In this document: positions 1 to 10,249 of the stretch, piece by piece
How the letters are laid out: the number at the start of each line of letters is the position of its first letter
Numbering within the stretch: the first letter of the stretch is position 1
Assembly (NCBI GenBank): GCA_032622095.1
Contig: CP136067.1
Location: 41,149,549-41,213,548 of the forward strand
From: Siphonodentalium dalli
Lineage: Eukaryota; Mollusca; Scaphopoda; Gadilida; Siphonodentaliidae
DNA: 64,000 bases
Direction of reading: 5' to 3'
The notes under the pieces: model-generated
Seen by the model: the letters and a program-made list of their open reading frames with translations, nothing else
What the model was told of the DNA's origin: nothing
Databases searched by the model: none
Made by a program: the position numbers and the translations under genes

Positions 1-232
1 AAAGTGTTAGGCCAATGCATTCTCTTATATATGCGAGGCGACCTATGGTCGACTCGCATATATAAGAGAATGCATTGGCACAGGGCATAACTGTAACTAT
101 CACAATGTGGTCAATGAGCCGGTTCCAATGATATCCATATTTGTATGGTTTTATTGAGACAGACCCAAGATAATTTAGGCTGTTGCAGCTTTATTTGGCC
201 GGTTTTGGCCGATTTGTTGGGTAAAGGGTTAA
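1..232 (+). mobile_element. piggyBac-like MITE, right part (cut by window start)
   Basis: Right-hand part of a non-autonomous DNA transposon also present at 5288-5687, 9849-10249 and 26144-26545. It carries the second internal palindrome (11-79, near-perfect, pairing GCCAATGCATTCTCTTATAT with its complement). It ends in TGTTGGGTAAAGGGTTAA, the inverted copy of the left terminus seen in complete copies. The terminal TTAA (229-232) is the expected target duplication. No transposase is encoded. The piggyBac assignment rests on TTAA plus a CCC-starting terminus and is inference. Confidence 0.8.
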
Positions 233-724
233 GACGAACATTGTTCTCATATTAAATATTGATCGATTTCCAATAACGAAATTTCGTGCATTGAAACCAA
301 TTTTATGAAGACAAAACTGTTACAATGATTTGTCAACAAACATCGCTAATCGTGCAGGAAGTTAAAATATTTTATTTTAATATGATTTTCAGAATATTTT
401 TCAATGCTATGACCTTTTCCAATGTTCACCGTCAAGTTTTGATCAAAAGTTTGTATCTTATTTGACTAATTGCATGGACTTTTATCGGTAATTCCATTGT
501 AACAGTAATGCTTACTCAACAATGGTGTTGACATGCGCATTAATAGAGAGTTATCATAATGAAAATAAATCAATTGTGTTCATGTACTTGTTGATGATAG
601 TAGTTCTATCTGATCATTCTTAAAGCAGTGTTGAACTCAATTAAGTTGCCATTCGAGCCTTTTACTAGTTCAGATCATGTACTTTTTATGGCAGTTATTT
701 ATTTCCACTCAATTTGTATAATTT
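233..724. other. AT-rich sequence, nothing recognised
   Basis: Low-GC sequence without a convincing open frame, repeat or RNA gene. It separates the MITE from a retrotransposon fragment. Confidence 0.5.
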
Positions 725-1030
725 ATGAAAACGCTCTGTCTATTTCAAAGCCATAAAGACTTGCAACTATTGGAACGAACTCTGAATCAGGACATGTTTA
801 CAATTAACGAGTGGGCTGATAATTGGTTGGTCACATTTAATTCTTCCAAAACAAAACTTTTGTTTTCGCTAAAAACAGCGACCAAGGGAGGCCAATTATC
901 ATACTGGGGCAAGACACTTTAGTTTATACTGAAACACATAAACATTTGGGACTTGATATTCATGAGGATTATTCGTGGAATACTCACATTGAACATTTAT
1001 GTAATGTTGCCAATTCTAGACTCGCCCATG
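725..1030 (+). pseudogene. Non-LTR retrotransposon RT fragment (after the catalytic core), part 1
   Basis: The frame carries the connection region that follows the RT palm in Jockey/CR1-type non-LTR elements: INEWADNWLVTFNSSKTK, then after a stop/frame change a stretch reading HKHLGLDIHEDYSWNTHIEH. The catalytic YADD is absent. The frame breaks near 1030, where a block of short palindromic repeats and foldback DNA is inserted, and resumes at about 2320. A dead 5'-truncated copy of the same general family lies at 22388-23304. Confidence 0.8.
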
Positions 1031-1035
1031 CAGTT

Positions 1036-2300
1036 ACGGAACTTAATAATTACGTAACCTGATATATCAGGATACTAACTGAAGAGGAGGTGGCGGTTCC
1101 AGGCCGCCGCAAGAAACTGTTTTATCGAAAAATCCACTGACATTGAAATTCAATGGCGCTTACATCGAAATTGTTTCATAATAATAACATGATATATCAG
1201 GATAAGTAACCTGCTATATCAGGATAATAAACTGATATATCAGGATACGTAACCTGAAATATCAGGGTAATAACCTGATGTCTCAGATTACGTAACCTGA
1301 TATATCAGAATAATAACCTGATAAATCAGGATACGTAACCTGCTATATCAGGATAATAAACTGATATATTAGGATACGTAACCTGAAATATCAGGGTAAT
1401 AACCTGATGTCTCAGATTACGTAACCTGATATATCATGATACTAACTGAAGAGGATGTGGCCACCTTGGCGGTGCCAGGCCGTCGCAAGAAACTTTTTTA
1501 TCGAAAAATCCCATGACATTGAAATTCAATGGCGCTTACATCAAAATTGTTTCATAAGGATTAACTGTCATGTGGACTGTTTTATGGAGATGTAACCTTA
1601 AGGTAAGTGGTCATAACTTGTGTAAAAACCCGAAGAAGTTATGACCACTTACCTCACGGTTACATCTCCATAAAAACAGTCCACGTGACAGTTAATCCTT
1701 ATATTTATATACATTTAGCGAAAAAGCCACTTTTGTAAATGTATTTAAATCGAAAAGTGTATCGTGATAAAACCAGCCCAAAATATCCCATAGCGCCGTT
1801 GGCAAAGTTAACAGGAACAACGACGCTCTTTATATTTAAACATGATGATTTATTAAGTCAATCCTGCGCGAGTCCAAATGCGCCCATAACATTACGCGTT
1901 CTTCTTTCCGAAACCGATGACGCGTCGATGTAATTATGGAGCTGCAGTTATGACCTGTTGCGCGTTCACTGAGAAATAATTGCAACTAGTCACGTGGGCG
2001 CCGACCAATCGGCATGCTGGATTTAGTGATAATCACGCTTAGTGTGTAAATATATATGAGATAACATGATAAATCAGGATAAGTAGCCTGCTATATCAGG
2101 ATAATAACCTGATATATCAGGATACGTAACCTGATATATCAGGATAATAACCTGATTTATCAGGATACGTAACCTGATATATTAGGATACTAACTGAAGA
2201 GGAGGTGGCGGTTCCAGGCCGCCGTAAGAAACTATTTTATCGAAAAATCCCATGACATTGAAAATCAAACGGCGCTGACATCGAAATTGTTTCATGACAT
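1036..2300. repeat. Short-palindrome satellite block inserted in an RT gene
   Basis: Clusters of a ~20-22 bp unit built on the 14-bp perfect palindrome CCTGATATATCAGG, spaced by ATAAT/ATACGTA, at about 1056-1078, 1186-1440 and 2060-2190. Each cluster is followed by a ~115-bp segment (TAACTGAAGAGGAGGTGGC...TTGTTTCATA) at about 1075-1190, 1440-1556 and 2185-2296. The block also holds a long hairpin (1554-1702) and about 350 bp of unrecognised sequence (1703-2055). It interrupts a retrotransposon reading frame, so it was inserted or expanded later. Confidence 0.75.
1554..1702. repeat. Long imperfect hairpin (foldback) with ~67-bp arms
   Basis: The arm beginning ATAAGGATTAACTGTCA is matched by its inverse complement ending TGACAGTTAATCCTTAT. 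The arms pair over about 67 bp with a few mismatches and leave a loop of about 16 bases around GTGTAAAAACCCGAAG. There is no coding content. It behaves like a foldback MITE inside the satellite block. Confidence 0.8.
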
Positions 2301-2319
2301 CAGCATTTGGGCATGGTCT

Positions 2320-2545
2320 TACAATCTAATATGAACTGGGACATTCCATACCACATAACGGTAACATTTACAAGAAAGTTGCATCTCGACTGGCTAAGCT
2401 CAGGAAGATTAAATATATTTTAAATAGACGTATATTAGATTTGATGCATAATACTTTTGTTTTACCATTAATGGACTATGGTGATATCATATGGGATAAT
2501 CATAATGCACCAGCGTACCTCCTGAAAACCCTTTTTTTATAGTGT
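2320..2545 (+). pseudogene. Non-LTR retrotransposon RT fragment, part 2
   Basis: Continuation of the fragment at 725-1030. The translation contains KVASRLAKLRKIKYILNRR and FVLPLMDYGDIIWDN, the thumb region typical of non-LTR RTs. The same landmarks (RLSQLRKFKYSINRK, ILPIMDYSYIVW) occur on the minus strand in the relic at 22816-23304, confirming the family. There is no intact frame. Confidence 0.75.
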
Positions 2546-2664
2546 TGCAACTTTACAAAACAGTCGAACTGGTCGAAAACAATCTACAAATCCCAGTGTT
2601 TGAATTCGTGTAAGTTGATTTATATATAGTTTCTCTCTTGCAGCATTCTACATAATTATTTAGT

Positions 2665-2923
2665 TTAAAGGGGTACTGTACGCCATTTTCATTAAATTTC
2701 CGGTGACAACAACGATCTAATATCGATAATATATAGAAACATAAGTAATTTGAGTCGAAGATGTATTCTGTAAACGCTCCGGTTAATAGGCTATCTTAAA
2801 ATTTAATAATTTAAAAGTTAATAATTTGATATAAATTGAATTTATGAATTTATTGTTACCTTATTCTCCGACTCGGAGACTATAGAAACCAACAACAACA
2901 TTTGGCGTACAGTACCCCTTTAA
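2665..2923. mobile_element. TTAA MITE with 16-bp inverted termini
   Basis: A 259-bp element bounded by TTAA and perfect terminal inverted repeats: AGGGGTACTGTACGCC at the left and its complement at the right. The interior is AT-rich and non-coding. TTAA at both outer ends is the likely target-site duplication, as for piggyBac-type transposases. Confidence 0.85.
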
Positions 2924-3071
2924 GAACAACTTACTTGAATTTTAATTAGTTCACACGCTTGACTGAGGGTCGCGACTTCAATTATTCTCGCCCGGACGTA
3001 TACCAAAATAATATATCGATCAGAGGAAAATTTCACCCAATGCAAACCTGCAAATATTGTGTCTGTCATTT

Positions 3072-3164
3072 GCAGAATGACGTCCATAGAGGGTGAATTT
3101 AGTGACGTTATCCTGCACGGCGGGCTAGCGTCACCAAATTATCCATATGTGAACCTCATTCTGC
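3072..3164. repeat. Small foldback repeat (copy 1 of 3)
   Basis: Imperfect inverted repeat starting GCAGAATGACGTCCAT and ending CTCATTCTGC around a core near GGCGGGCTAGCG. Related copies occur at 3368-3463 and 61617-61710. Two of the three lie about 400-500 bp upstream of the signal-peptide exons. Confidence 0.65.
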
Positions 3165-3367
3165 TTAGGAATAATCAGTTATGGGAAACCTATAGGATCA
3201 GATGGAAGTTCCCTAGTTAAGTTGTTGATGTTCAGCCATTACTCACATCGAGTATGCATTTTATCTTCTGCAAATTGGGGGATATAGAAACTTCACAGAA
3301 GGGAAAAAGTAACTAAAACCAATGTTAATTTTGAGAATATAGATGCTTCCCAGAAGATGAGTCCTAC

Positions 3368-3463
3368 GCAGAATGAGGTCCATATATGGTGAATTTGGTG
3401 GTGCTAGCCCGCTGTGCGGGATAGCATAACTAAATTCAACCACTGTGGGCCTCATTCTTCTGC
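3368..3463. repeat. Small foldback repeat (copy 2 of 3)
   Basis: Inverted repeat with the arm GCAGAATGAGGTCCA pairing with the complement near TGGGCCTCATTCTTCTGC. The centre is GCCCGCTGTGCGGG. The equivalent is kept in the paralogous segment at 61617-61710. Confidence 0.7.
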
Positions 3464-3725
3464 AAATGACACACTATTTGCAGACTTGGACTAAGTAGCG
3501 CATATATGCACAACAATCGAACATCCTGGGTTTTCACAACTCCCGTGGGTGCCTTTCTCTGACCACTTCCTTGTCACTTCCGTTGTCACCGAAATGTACG
3601 CAATTAAGAAGCTATAATACGTATGGTTGGACATATTCAACGTATACGCAGTGTGATGCACAATGGCACTTCAGTCTACCCATTGAACAAAAGAAAACCA
3701 ATATCAGTTTTCTTTGGAATTGCGA

Positions 3726-3737
3726 CCAATAAATATG
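3726..3737 (+). promoter_or_regulatory. Candidate CCAAT/TATA-like core promoter site
   Basis: CCAATAAATATG lies about 140 bp upstream of the ATG. It is identical in the paralogous copy (62004-62015) at nearly the same distance. Conservation amid diverged flanks supports a role, but no transcription start is visible. Confidence 0.4.
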
Positions 3738-3871
3738 CAGGGTTTATTGCGATGGCGCTTTACTTATAGCTTGAAATGATGGCTTGATCTCTGTAAACCA
3801 ATTGGCAACATTACTAGCTGCATGCACCGTTGCTATCGTGGTTTCAGGGGACATTGTCAACAAGAGCTCAA

Positions 3872-3935
3872 ATGGCAGGCTTAGTTTGTTCTCGAGAATT
3901 ACTCGTTATAGTTTTGATCGTGCAAGTATTACCAA
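3872..3935 (+). CDS. First coding exon: signal peptide of a secreted protein (probably an F-type lectin)
   Basis: The ATG opens a 21-codon frame beginning MAGLVCSRE, followed by a hydrophobic run rich in L, V and I, as in a cleavable signal peptide. The exon ends at a consensus donor (A|GTAAGT) in phase 1. The paralogous exon at 62149-62212 keeps the ATG, length, donor and phase. The next phase-1 acceptor with a recognisable domain in the window is at 25751. Joining there would give an Asn-led lectin domain start, which is typical for the family. The intron would be about 21.8 kb and full of repeats, so the link is plausible but unproven. Confidence 0.6.
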
Positions 3936-3959
3936 GTAAGTATATTCATTAAAATTCTT

Positions 3960-4280
3960 ACTAACTTATCAAACAATTAGATTAGCCCTTTCCTTTACTA
4001 AATACTCATTGATGAGTAGTTTCCCCTAGGAAATATCCAGATAATAACTTCAACAAACGGCCTATATATATGTTGATCATATTATCTGAACATTTCTCAC
4101 AAATGAATAGGAAACTTCTGCACGGCACTTATACTACATTTCATCGATCTATTTATATTTCATGAACATTGCCTATAGATGAATAATATACCATTCCAAT
4201 TATGTATACTTTTATAACTAAATGAGAGAATCCATTTAGTAAAGAAGTCGTTAAACTCCATGGTAACTTTAGCATCAAAT
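3960..4280 (+). repeat. Intronic dispersed repeat (AAACTCATTGATGAG type)
   Basis: A segment with CTCATTGATGAG, a CAACAAACGGCC motif and AACATTTC(T/C)CACAAATGAATA recurs at 62240-62540 and, more diverged, at 62620-62870 (plus) and about 24670-24890 (minus). It sits just after the signal-peptide exon donor in both paralogous segments. Confidence 0.6.
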
Positions 4281-4464
4281 TGCTTGCATGTATAGTATCA
4301 TAATACTGGATGTTCGCGTACATATTTGACGATCCGACGATCGAACACTTTTTGAAACAATTATTATATAATTGAAAATTCGGAGGAAAATAGAGTTTTC
4401 TCAGAAGAGTCCTTGTAATCGCCGCCGATAGATATATGTCGAAAGTTTGGAGCGGACCCTTATT

Positions 4465-4850
4465 AAAAAACACTCGGGTAAAACCCCGGTAAACCGTGGT
4501 TTACCAGGCTCTTCTCTGGTAACGTATGGTAAAGTCAGGTTAACAATGCTATACTCTGGTAAAAGCCCGGTAAACCATGTTTTAACAGGCTCTACTCTGG
4601 TAACATGTGGTAAAGTCCGGTTAACAATTATATACTCTGGTAAATGCCATGTAAAACCCACGTACAAAGGACAGACCTTGTAAATTCCAGGTAAAGTCAG
4701 GTTTACAATGATATACTCTGCATGGTATAATCCATGTACATGTAAAAAGTACACATCCTTGTAAATTCCAAAGTAAAGGCATGGTGTACCCACACTTTAC
4801 TCTCGTAATATGCTGATGAAACAAGACACGCATGGGTAAAAGCCATATAA
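4465..4850. repeat. Degenerate tandem repeat rich in GGTAAACC
   Basis: Degenerate units (ACTCTGGTAAA, CCCGGTAAACC, GTAAAGTCAGGTTAACAAT) repeat with a rough spacing of ~55-60 bp. Related sequence recurs at 5870-6060 and 6840-7080. The flanks before (about 4300-4450) and after (about 7100-7200) are also related (GAGTTTTCTCAGA(A/T)GAGTCCTT). Overlapping open frames on both strands here are by-products. Confidence 0.65.
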
Positions 4851-5287
4851 ATCATAACATGCTGCAGTATATCACTTCCTCTGGAAAATTCGCTCTTTAA
4901 AAACGCTCTTTAAATGTTTGTATTATTTTTTCATTTCTGAATATATTCGTTAATTAGTCAATATAGGTTTCTTTAAACAACGCTTTACTTCAAAAGTCGT
5001 CAGTTATACCCCAAAACGTGGCGCTATAACCATTGTGCTTTTTATATGGGTTGGTTCCAGTCAGAGATGGATTTTGAGAATAACTGCGTTCTACATTCCC
5101 TATTATTAATGTGGCAGATAATAACACATCCTTTGATTTAGAATGAGGTGAGGTAATGCCATACAATAATATACAGGTAATACAAAGGGAATGATAGTAT
5201 GAATCTTTCTCTTATTTCTAGACTAAGGTCTAGTATGTTGTCCTTGTATCAGTTCATACTTACACTACCGATCCCACAAAACGTATT
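4851..5287. other. Unassigned sequence
   Basis: No coding region, RNA gene or clear repeat was recognised between the tandem repeat and the next MITE. Confidence 0.4.
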
Positions 5288-5687
5288 TTAACCCTTTACC
5301 CAACAAACCGGCCAAAACCGGCCAAATAAAGCTTCAACAGCCTAAAATATCTTCGGTCTGTCTCAATAGAACCATACAAATATGGATATCATTGGAACCG
5401 GCTCCTTGACCACATTGTGATAGTTACAGTTATGCCCTGTGCCAATGCATTCTCTTATATATGCGAGTCGACCATAGGTCGCCTCGCATATATAAGAGAA
5501 TGCATTGGCATAAAAACAATCTTTTTTTAACACTTTTTACCATTTTTTCTTACATTCTTTAACAATTTTATAATTTTTAATGTGTTAAGCCAATGCATTC
5601 TCTTATATATGCGAGGCGACCTATGGTCGACTCGCATATATAAGAGAATACATTGGCACAGGGCCATTATGTTGGGTAAAGGGTTAA
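5288..5687 (-). mobile_element. piggyBac-like MITE with paired palindromes (reverse orientation)
   Basis: Complete ~400-bp copy bounded by TTAA. The left end is TTAACCCTTTACCCAACA and the right end its complement. Two 69-bp near-perfect palindromes (about 5441-5509 and 5591-5657) flank an AT-rich spacer. It is inverted relative to the copies at 1, 9849 and 26144. Short open frames inside only read through the palindromes. Confidence 0.85.
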
Positions 5688-5869
5688 CAAGGAACAAGAA
5701 TGTATGTGGGTTGGGTTTTTGTATATTTAAGTCCAAAATGCTAACAACTCTGCAAGGTTGAGTCCAATCAATCTCAAAATTGCGGGTACATATATATATA
5801 CTCCCAAGTTATTAATGCTTGCATGTAATGGTAATACACCAGGATTTAGCGGAGTATAATGTAAGTGGG

Positions 5870-6060
5870 GTATATCCTGTCTTTACTTGAAATTTACAAG
5901 GGTATGTCTATTTTACATGGCTTTTACGTGGCTTTTGCCAGAGTATATAATTGTTTACATGACTTTTCCACATTTTACCATAATACAGCCTGGTAAACCG
6001 TGGTTTACCGGACTCTCACCAGAGTTATTTTACAAGAGCACGCGATGTAACTCTATTTAA
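5870..6060. repeat. GGTAAACC-type degenerate repeat, second block
   Basis: Units related to 4465-4850 (GCCAGAGTATATAATTGTTTACATG, GGTAAACCGTGGTTTACC), here mostly in the opposite orientation. The latter is itself a palindrome. Not coding. Confidence 0.5.
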
Positions 6061-6342
6061 CAATGGCATTTTATACGTAATTGTTGTGTTTTCTGTGCCG
6101 TTTTGGTAAAAAAAAGAGCTAATTATATTTTTTTTAGTTAGTCGAAGGAAAACAATTGTACCCGGTGTCATACACACAAGTTAACAGAATGGCACAAGAA
6201 TATTGTGTCAGTATTATAAGTAATCTATAAATCAAAAACAGTTTAACGCCTTATGTAATCACATGTGTGATAGCCTCCAATCTGTTATCTCGAATGTTAA
6301 TGATTCTGAAAACGTACCTCGGTATTACCGTGTAAATTTACA
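6061..6342. other. Unassigned sequence
   Basis: AT-rich with no supported feature. Confidence 0.4.
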
Positions 6343-6832
6343 TTAAAGGTACTCAATCCGAACAGAGGGTCCCCATCTCAACAGATTTCAACAACAAACA
6401 ATCCGATCAGAGGGTCCTATATTACTATTTATTTGGCTTTGGGGGTAAACAAATATTTGATTCGAGTCGAGGAACCCATCAAACAAAGCTCAGAGTTATT
6501 AGATATTGTTTTTTGAAATTTGTTATGTTCTCGAGATGAGTACTAATAATTGCCGGCAATTTAGTATCCTGCTCGAGATTTGTACACCAAAACTCTATTC
6601 AAACAGACAAGGATGGATAACTCTAAAATCAAGTGGTAATAATAACGCAATTTTGCCTGAGATCTGGGCCAGAAAGTATTCCCGATAATGAAAAATAATA
6701 GATTTCTAAAATCGATATCTAACAAATCTGAGCTTTGATGGGTGACTTCCTCGACTCGAATAAAATATTTTTGACCCCCGAAGCCATTGAAATAGTAATT
6801 GAGAGGAGTTTTATCGGATTGAGTACCTTTAA
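6343..6832. mobile_element. TTAA MITE with AGGTACTCAATCCGA termini
   Basis: A 490-bp element bounded by TTAA with terminal inverted repeats AGGTACTCAATCCGA and its complement. The interior carries inverted pairs, for example CTCGA(G/C) stretches and TTTGGCTTTGGGGGTAAA matched by TTTGACCCCCGAAGCCA. A partial copy with the same right end lies at 8706-8851. Non-coding. Confidence 0.8.
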
Positions 6833-6839
6833 TATCGAT

Positions 6840-7080
6840 GAAAATACCCTGGTAGAATTACTCTGGTAGAACCACCACATACATACTTACATCCCGGTAA
6901 AATATCTTGGTGAAATACGTGGATGGGAACATTTTACTAGAGTAAAAATACATAGGTGGGTCTACATGTGTGCGTATAATTATGGTGACCATTCACTAGA
7001 TGAATTTTACCCGAGTTAAATTACCTGTTCAAATCACCCTGGTAAAATACAAGAGTTTTTTCCCCCATGGTTTGTTTACC
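6840..7080. repeat. GGTAAA-type degenerate repeat, third block
   Basis: CTGGTAGAA, CCCGGTAAAAT, CTGGTAAAATAC and GTTTACCAGAGT recur at irregular spacing. The block is related to 4465-4850. Confidence 0.45.
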
Positions 7081-7196
7081 AGAGTGTTTTCTATAAGGGA
7101 AACACGCTCCGATGATCAAAAACTTACTGAAGCCATTGTTATAATTGACAACTCGTAGGAAATGGAGTTTTCTCAGATGAGTCCTTTTAATCGCCG

Positions 7197-7580
7197 ATGT
7201 CGACGATACGAAACAACATGTGGGTAAATAGGTATACCATTTCCAAGGTTAAATCTAAAAGAACAGCATATAAGAGATATCGTCGATCACACATATCAGT
7301 CGACTCCTCGAGATACAACAGGTGCCAAGAAGAATCCAAAAATTGCAATAAAAAAGACGAATATATCATTCGAGAGGAAAACTACTGATGGATTCAAGAC
7401 AAATCCCAAAGCATTCTGGGATTATGTTCAGAGTAAAACTATTACTAACAATGTTGTTGGAGATTTTAAGATACATGTATATGGGAATGTTGCGGCGATC
7501 ACCAACAATCGAGAGAAAGCTGATATACTGAATACATTCTTCTCATTTGTTTCCACAAAGGAAATCCTATATATATAAAT
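7197..7580 (+). pseudogene. Non-LTR retrotransposon ORF2 fragment (linker before RT)
   Basis: The first frame encodes WVNRYTISKVKSKRTAYKRYRR. After one frameshift near 7385 the reading continues GFKTNPKAFWDYVQSKT and ITNNREKADILNTFFSFV. These match the EN-RT linker of Jockey/CR1-like elements (pattern KxNPKxFWxYVxSKT and KADILNxFFSSVFT). The RT domain itself is missing. Decayed relic. Confidence 0.8.
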
Positions 7581-7861
7581 ATCCGATATAAACGTTACAC
7601 GAGAAGCCGTAGAAACTAAACTACCGGTACTGAATCTTAACCCTCAAATAGTCCTTGGTTCGGCTTGGTTGACAACAAAACCACGCCCATTGAAACGGCT
7701 CGTGTGCATGGAAATTTCATGCGAATTGCATGTGGATTACATGCGGACACAATAGACACAATACTACGCAGTACAGGTCATTCGGAAATAAACGTCGTCG
7801 CACGCAAAGACGATACAAGATTTGTGTTGTACTGCATATAGCATCGTATATATAGAACGTG

Positions 7862-7979
7862 TAGCTATCGTCGTCGCTTAAACTGTTTATGTCCGTGAGG
7901 GGGATTTGAGCAGAGCCTCGCCCAATGGATGCCAAATCCCCCGAGCGGATATTAACAGTTTAAGTGACAGCATTAGCTA
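7862..7979. repeat. Imperfect 118-bp palindrome
   Basis: The left arm contains TTAAACTGTTTATGTCCG and GGGGGATTTG; the right arm contains CAAATCCCCC, CGGATATTAACAGTTTAA and TAGCTA. The arms pair over about 47 bp around a ~25-bp loop. No TSD or family is evident. Confidence 0.7.
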
Positions 7980-8705
7980 CTTATTTTATTTATCCATCGC
8001 ACAAATCTTGCCTTTTGTGAAGTAAATCTGTCAGTTTACTCATTTTTACATTGGATGACGCCCTTACATTTATTATGTCAAGCAAACTAATTAGCATTCA
8101 TGACGTGCAAAAACCGGAGTGCAGCTTATAGAGCGAACGAGTCCGTTGTTTTTTTATAGTTATTCTAAGCTGACCTTGTACTAATGGTTTATATATGTTT
8201 TAGAGCAAAAATACATACCCGTTTACGAATTTTGTATCAATTGCGGTGAATTATGGACGAAAAACGTCAAAAAATCACACCGACGTCGTTTAGGTCTGAT
8301 GACGTCCTTAGTTACCTGCGTAGTTTGCATTTGCAATTACGTCATGAAAGTAGTACGGTACTAACATAATAAAGCTACATTGACCTAATAAATCTACATT
8401 GACGCAATAGACGTATATTATGTAGGCTTTATGTAGGCAATTATAGGTTGTGAGCGGTGGATAAATACGTAATATATAGGCTTCGCGACTCGGTTGAACA
8501 TACGCTCCAAGTCGTCAATGTCACACCATGTTACCGTCAATCCAACCACAATAACGTATGTGTTCTGCCGACAGTCCTGGTCATTCACAGAAATTTTACA
8601 TTTATTCCGAAGAATGATCCGCAGAAAATGTTAACAATAATAACCACTTAATTTTAGAGTTATCCATCTTACACCCGCAATGTGTCTGTTTGAGCACGCG
8701 GATCT
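7980..8705. other. Unassigned sequence
   Basis: No gene recognised. It contains short local repeats (AATAAAGCTACATTGACCTAATAAATCTACATTGACG) near 8370. Confidence 0.4.
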
Positions 8706-8851
8706 GTCCCACATCTCAAAAAATTAACAAAGTTCAGAAATCGATATCTGATCAATCTGGGTGGGTTCCTCGACTCGAATCAAATATTTTTTACCCCCGA
8801 AGCCAAAGAAATAGTAATTTAGGAGCGTTAAATCGGATTGAGTACCTTTAA
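8706..8851. mobile_element. Truncated TTAA MITE (right end only)
   Basis: Matches the right third of the element at 6343-6832: AATCGATATCT, CGACTCGAATCAAATATTTTT, CCCCCGAAGCCAAAG, and the terminus TCGGATTGAGTACCTTTAA. The left terminus is absent. Confidence 0.7.
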
Positions 8852-9380
8852 CTCACACAACGGAGAGATTGTATTTTAAATGCAACTTAAAGCATAAGGC
8901 ATACGTTATATGTTACTCGTCGTGACGTTTCTTGTTTTCAATCGATAAAAGATGGCACCTGTCTTCGAAGCAAAGGAAAATCAAATTGTATTCATGTCAG
9001 TATCTAGTTTTAGTTATTTGGATTTGACATGTTTGACATTATTGTGCAAATAATTTATTAATGATCCGGTAGATTGATTTGAATGCAATATCACATTTAT
9101 TCCAATTTCGAACTGTTTAGCTCCAATTATTAATTGGAAGCTCTGCGTTATAACGCAACGTACGCCGTTGTGATGCAGACAACAGATCGGATCAACACAA
9201 CATACGGACCAACGCAACAAACTCGTCTGAACACTCCTTAAAACATATTCCTCTAAAAACACTTTTAATAATTATAGCTTTGCTGTAATGAAAGCATAAA
9301 GTTGACATTTATCGCACTAGTTAGATGATGTTTTGATTTTGAGAGCCTACCTTTAACCCATCTGAACAAGTCCATAATAT
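8852..9380. other. Unassigned sequence
   Basis: No homology recognised. The minus-strand frame at 9014-9262 has no domain features. Confidence 0.4.
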
Positions 9381-9600
9381 GTCTCATTTCTAAAATGACG
9401 CTGTCGGAATAAGGGATGGACAGGGGGGGGGGACACCAAATTCGATTGACATAGTTTTGTCACCGATTTCCACCAAACGTATATAATATATAGTTATCTC
9501 CATGGTATGGAGAATCTAATGGTGTGGTTTAAAGATGCATACTGGTGCCGACTGGTGCCATCGTTGATGGGGGTTGGGAGGGGTCGCCAAAACTGATAAA
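9381..9600 (+). repeat. Dispersed G-run repeat (copy 1)
   Basis: A segment with a run of G (9423-9432), CACCAAATTCGATTGACATAG and CCGATTTCCACCAAA. Related copies occur at about 10300-10480 (longer G run) and 12895-13015 (TCAGGAATGGGACTC, ACCAAAATTGATAAACC, CCGATTTCCTGCAAA). Function unknown. Confidence 0.5.
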
Positions 9601-9848
9601 AAAAACTTTAAACAAAACATATATAGTCATCTCCATACAACATATGCTCGTACAAATATGTTCACATTAAACCTAGATATTCACGTGGGTTTATATTGGA
9701 CTTATTTTATTCTGAAATACGACCATAATGAACATATTACAGGAAATTTCGTTGAATGGAGCGGACCACAATGAAAGCACATTAACACAGCAACTAGGCT
9801 TGTATAGAACATATTTCTCATATAGTGCCATATTGGACGTATGTCGTT

Positions 9849-10249
9849 TTAACCCTTTACCCAACAGAATGGCCCTGTGCCAATGCATTCTCTTATATAT
9901 GCGAGTCGACCATAGGTCGCCTCGCATATATAAGAGAATGCATTGGCTTAACACATTAAAAATCATAAAATTGTTAAAGAATGTAAGACAAAATGGTAAA
10001 AAGTGTTAAAAAAAGATTTTTGTTTAGGCCAATGCATTCTCTTATATATGCGAGGCGACCTATGGTCGACTCGCATATATAAGAGAATGCATTGGCACAG
10101 GGCATAACTGTAACCATCACAATGTGGTCAATGAACCGGTTCAAATGATATCCATATTTGTATGGTGTTATTGAGACAGACCGAAGATATTTTAGGCTGT
10201 TGAAGCTTTATTTGGGCGTTTTTGGCCGGTTTGTTGGGTAAAGGGTTAA
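9849..10249 (+). mobile_element. piggyBac-like MITE with paired palindromes
   Basis: Complete 401-bp copy with TTAA at 9849-9852 and 10246-10249. The two 69-bp palindromes (about 9879-9947 and 10028-10097) are reverse complements of each other, separated by an AT-rich spacer. The long minus and plus frames crossing it are incidental. Confidence 0.9.

Larger units (their letters stand above)
3300..4280 (+). repeat. Duplicated gene 5' segment: promoter, signal-peptide exon and intron start (copy 1)
   Basis: About 980 bp align in direct orientation with 61548-62560, clearly diverged. Shared landmarks in order are a foldback repeat, a CCAAT/TATA-like site, an ATG exon encoding MAGLVCSRE..., a GTAAGT donor and the start of the intron. 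The order and conserved splice site indicate duplication of a gene 5' end, not just a dispersed repeat. Confidence 0.75.

Noticed and set aside
9728-10009. Frame similar to those at 5527-5736 and 9691-9966, looking like a repeated small protein
   Set aside because: It is the palindrome and spacer of the piggyBac-like MITE read in different orientations.
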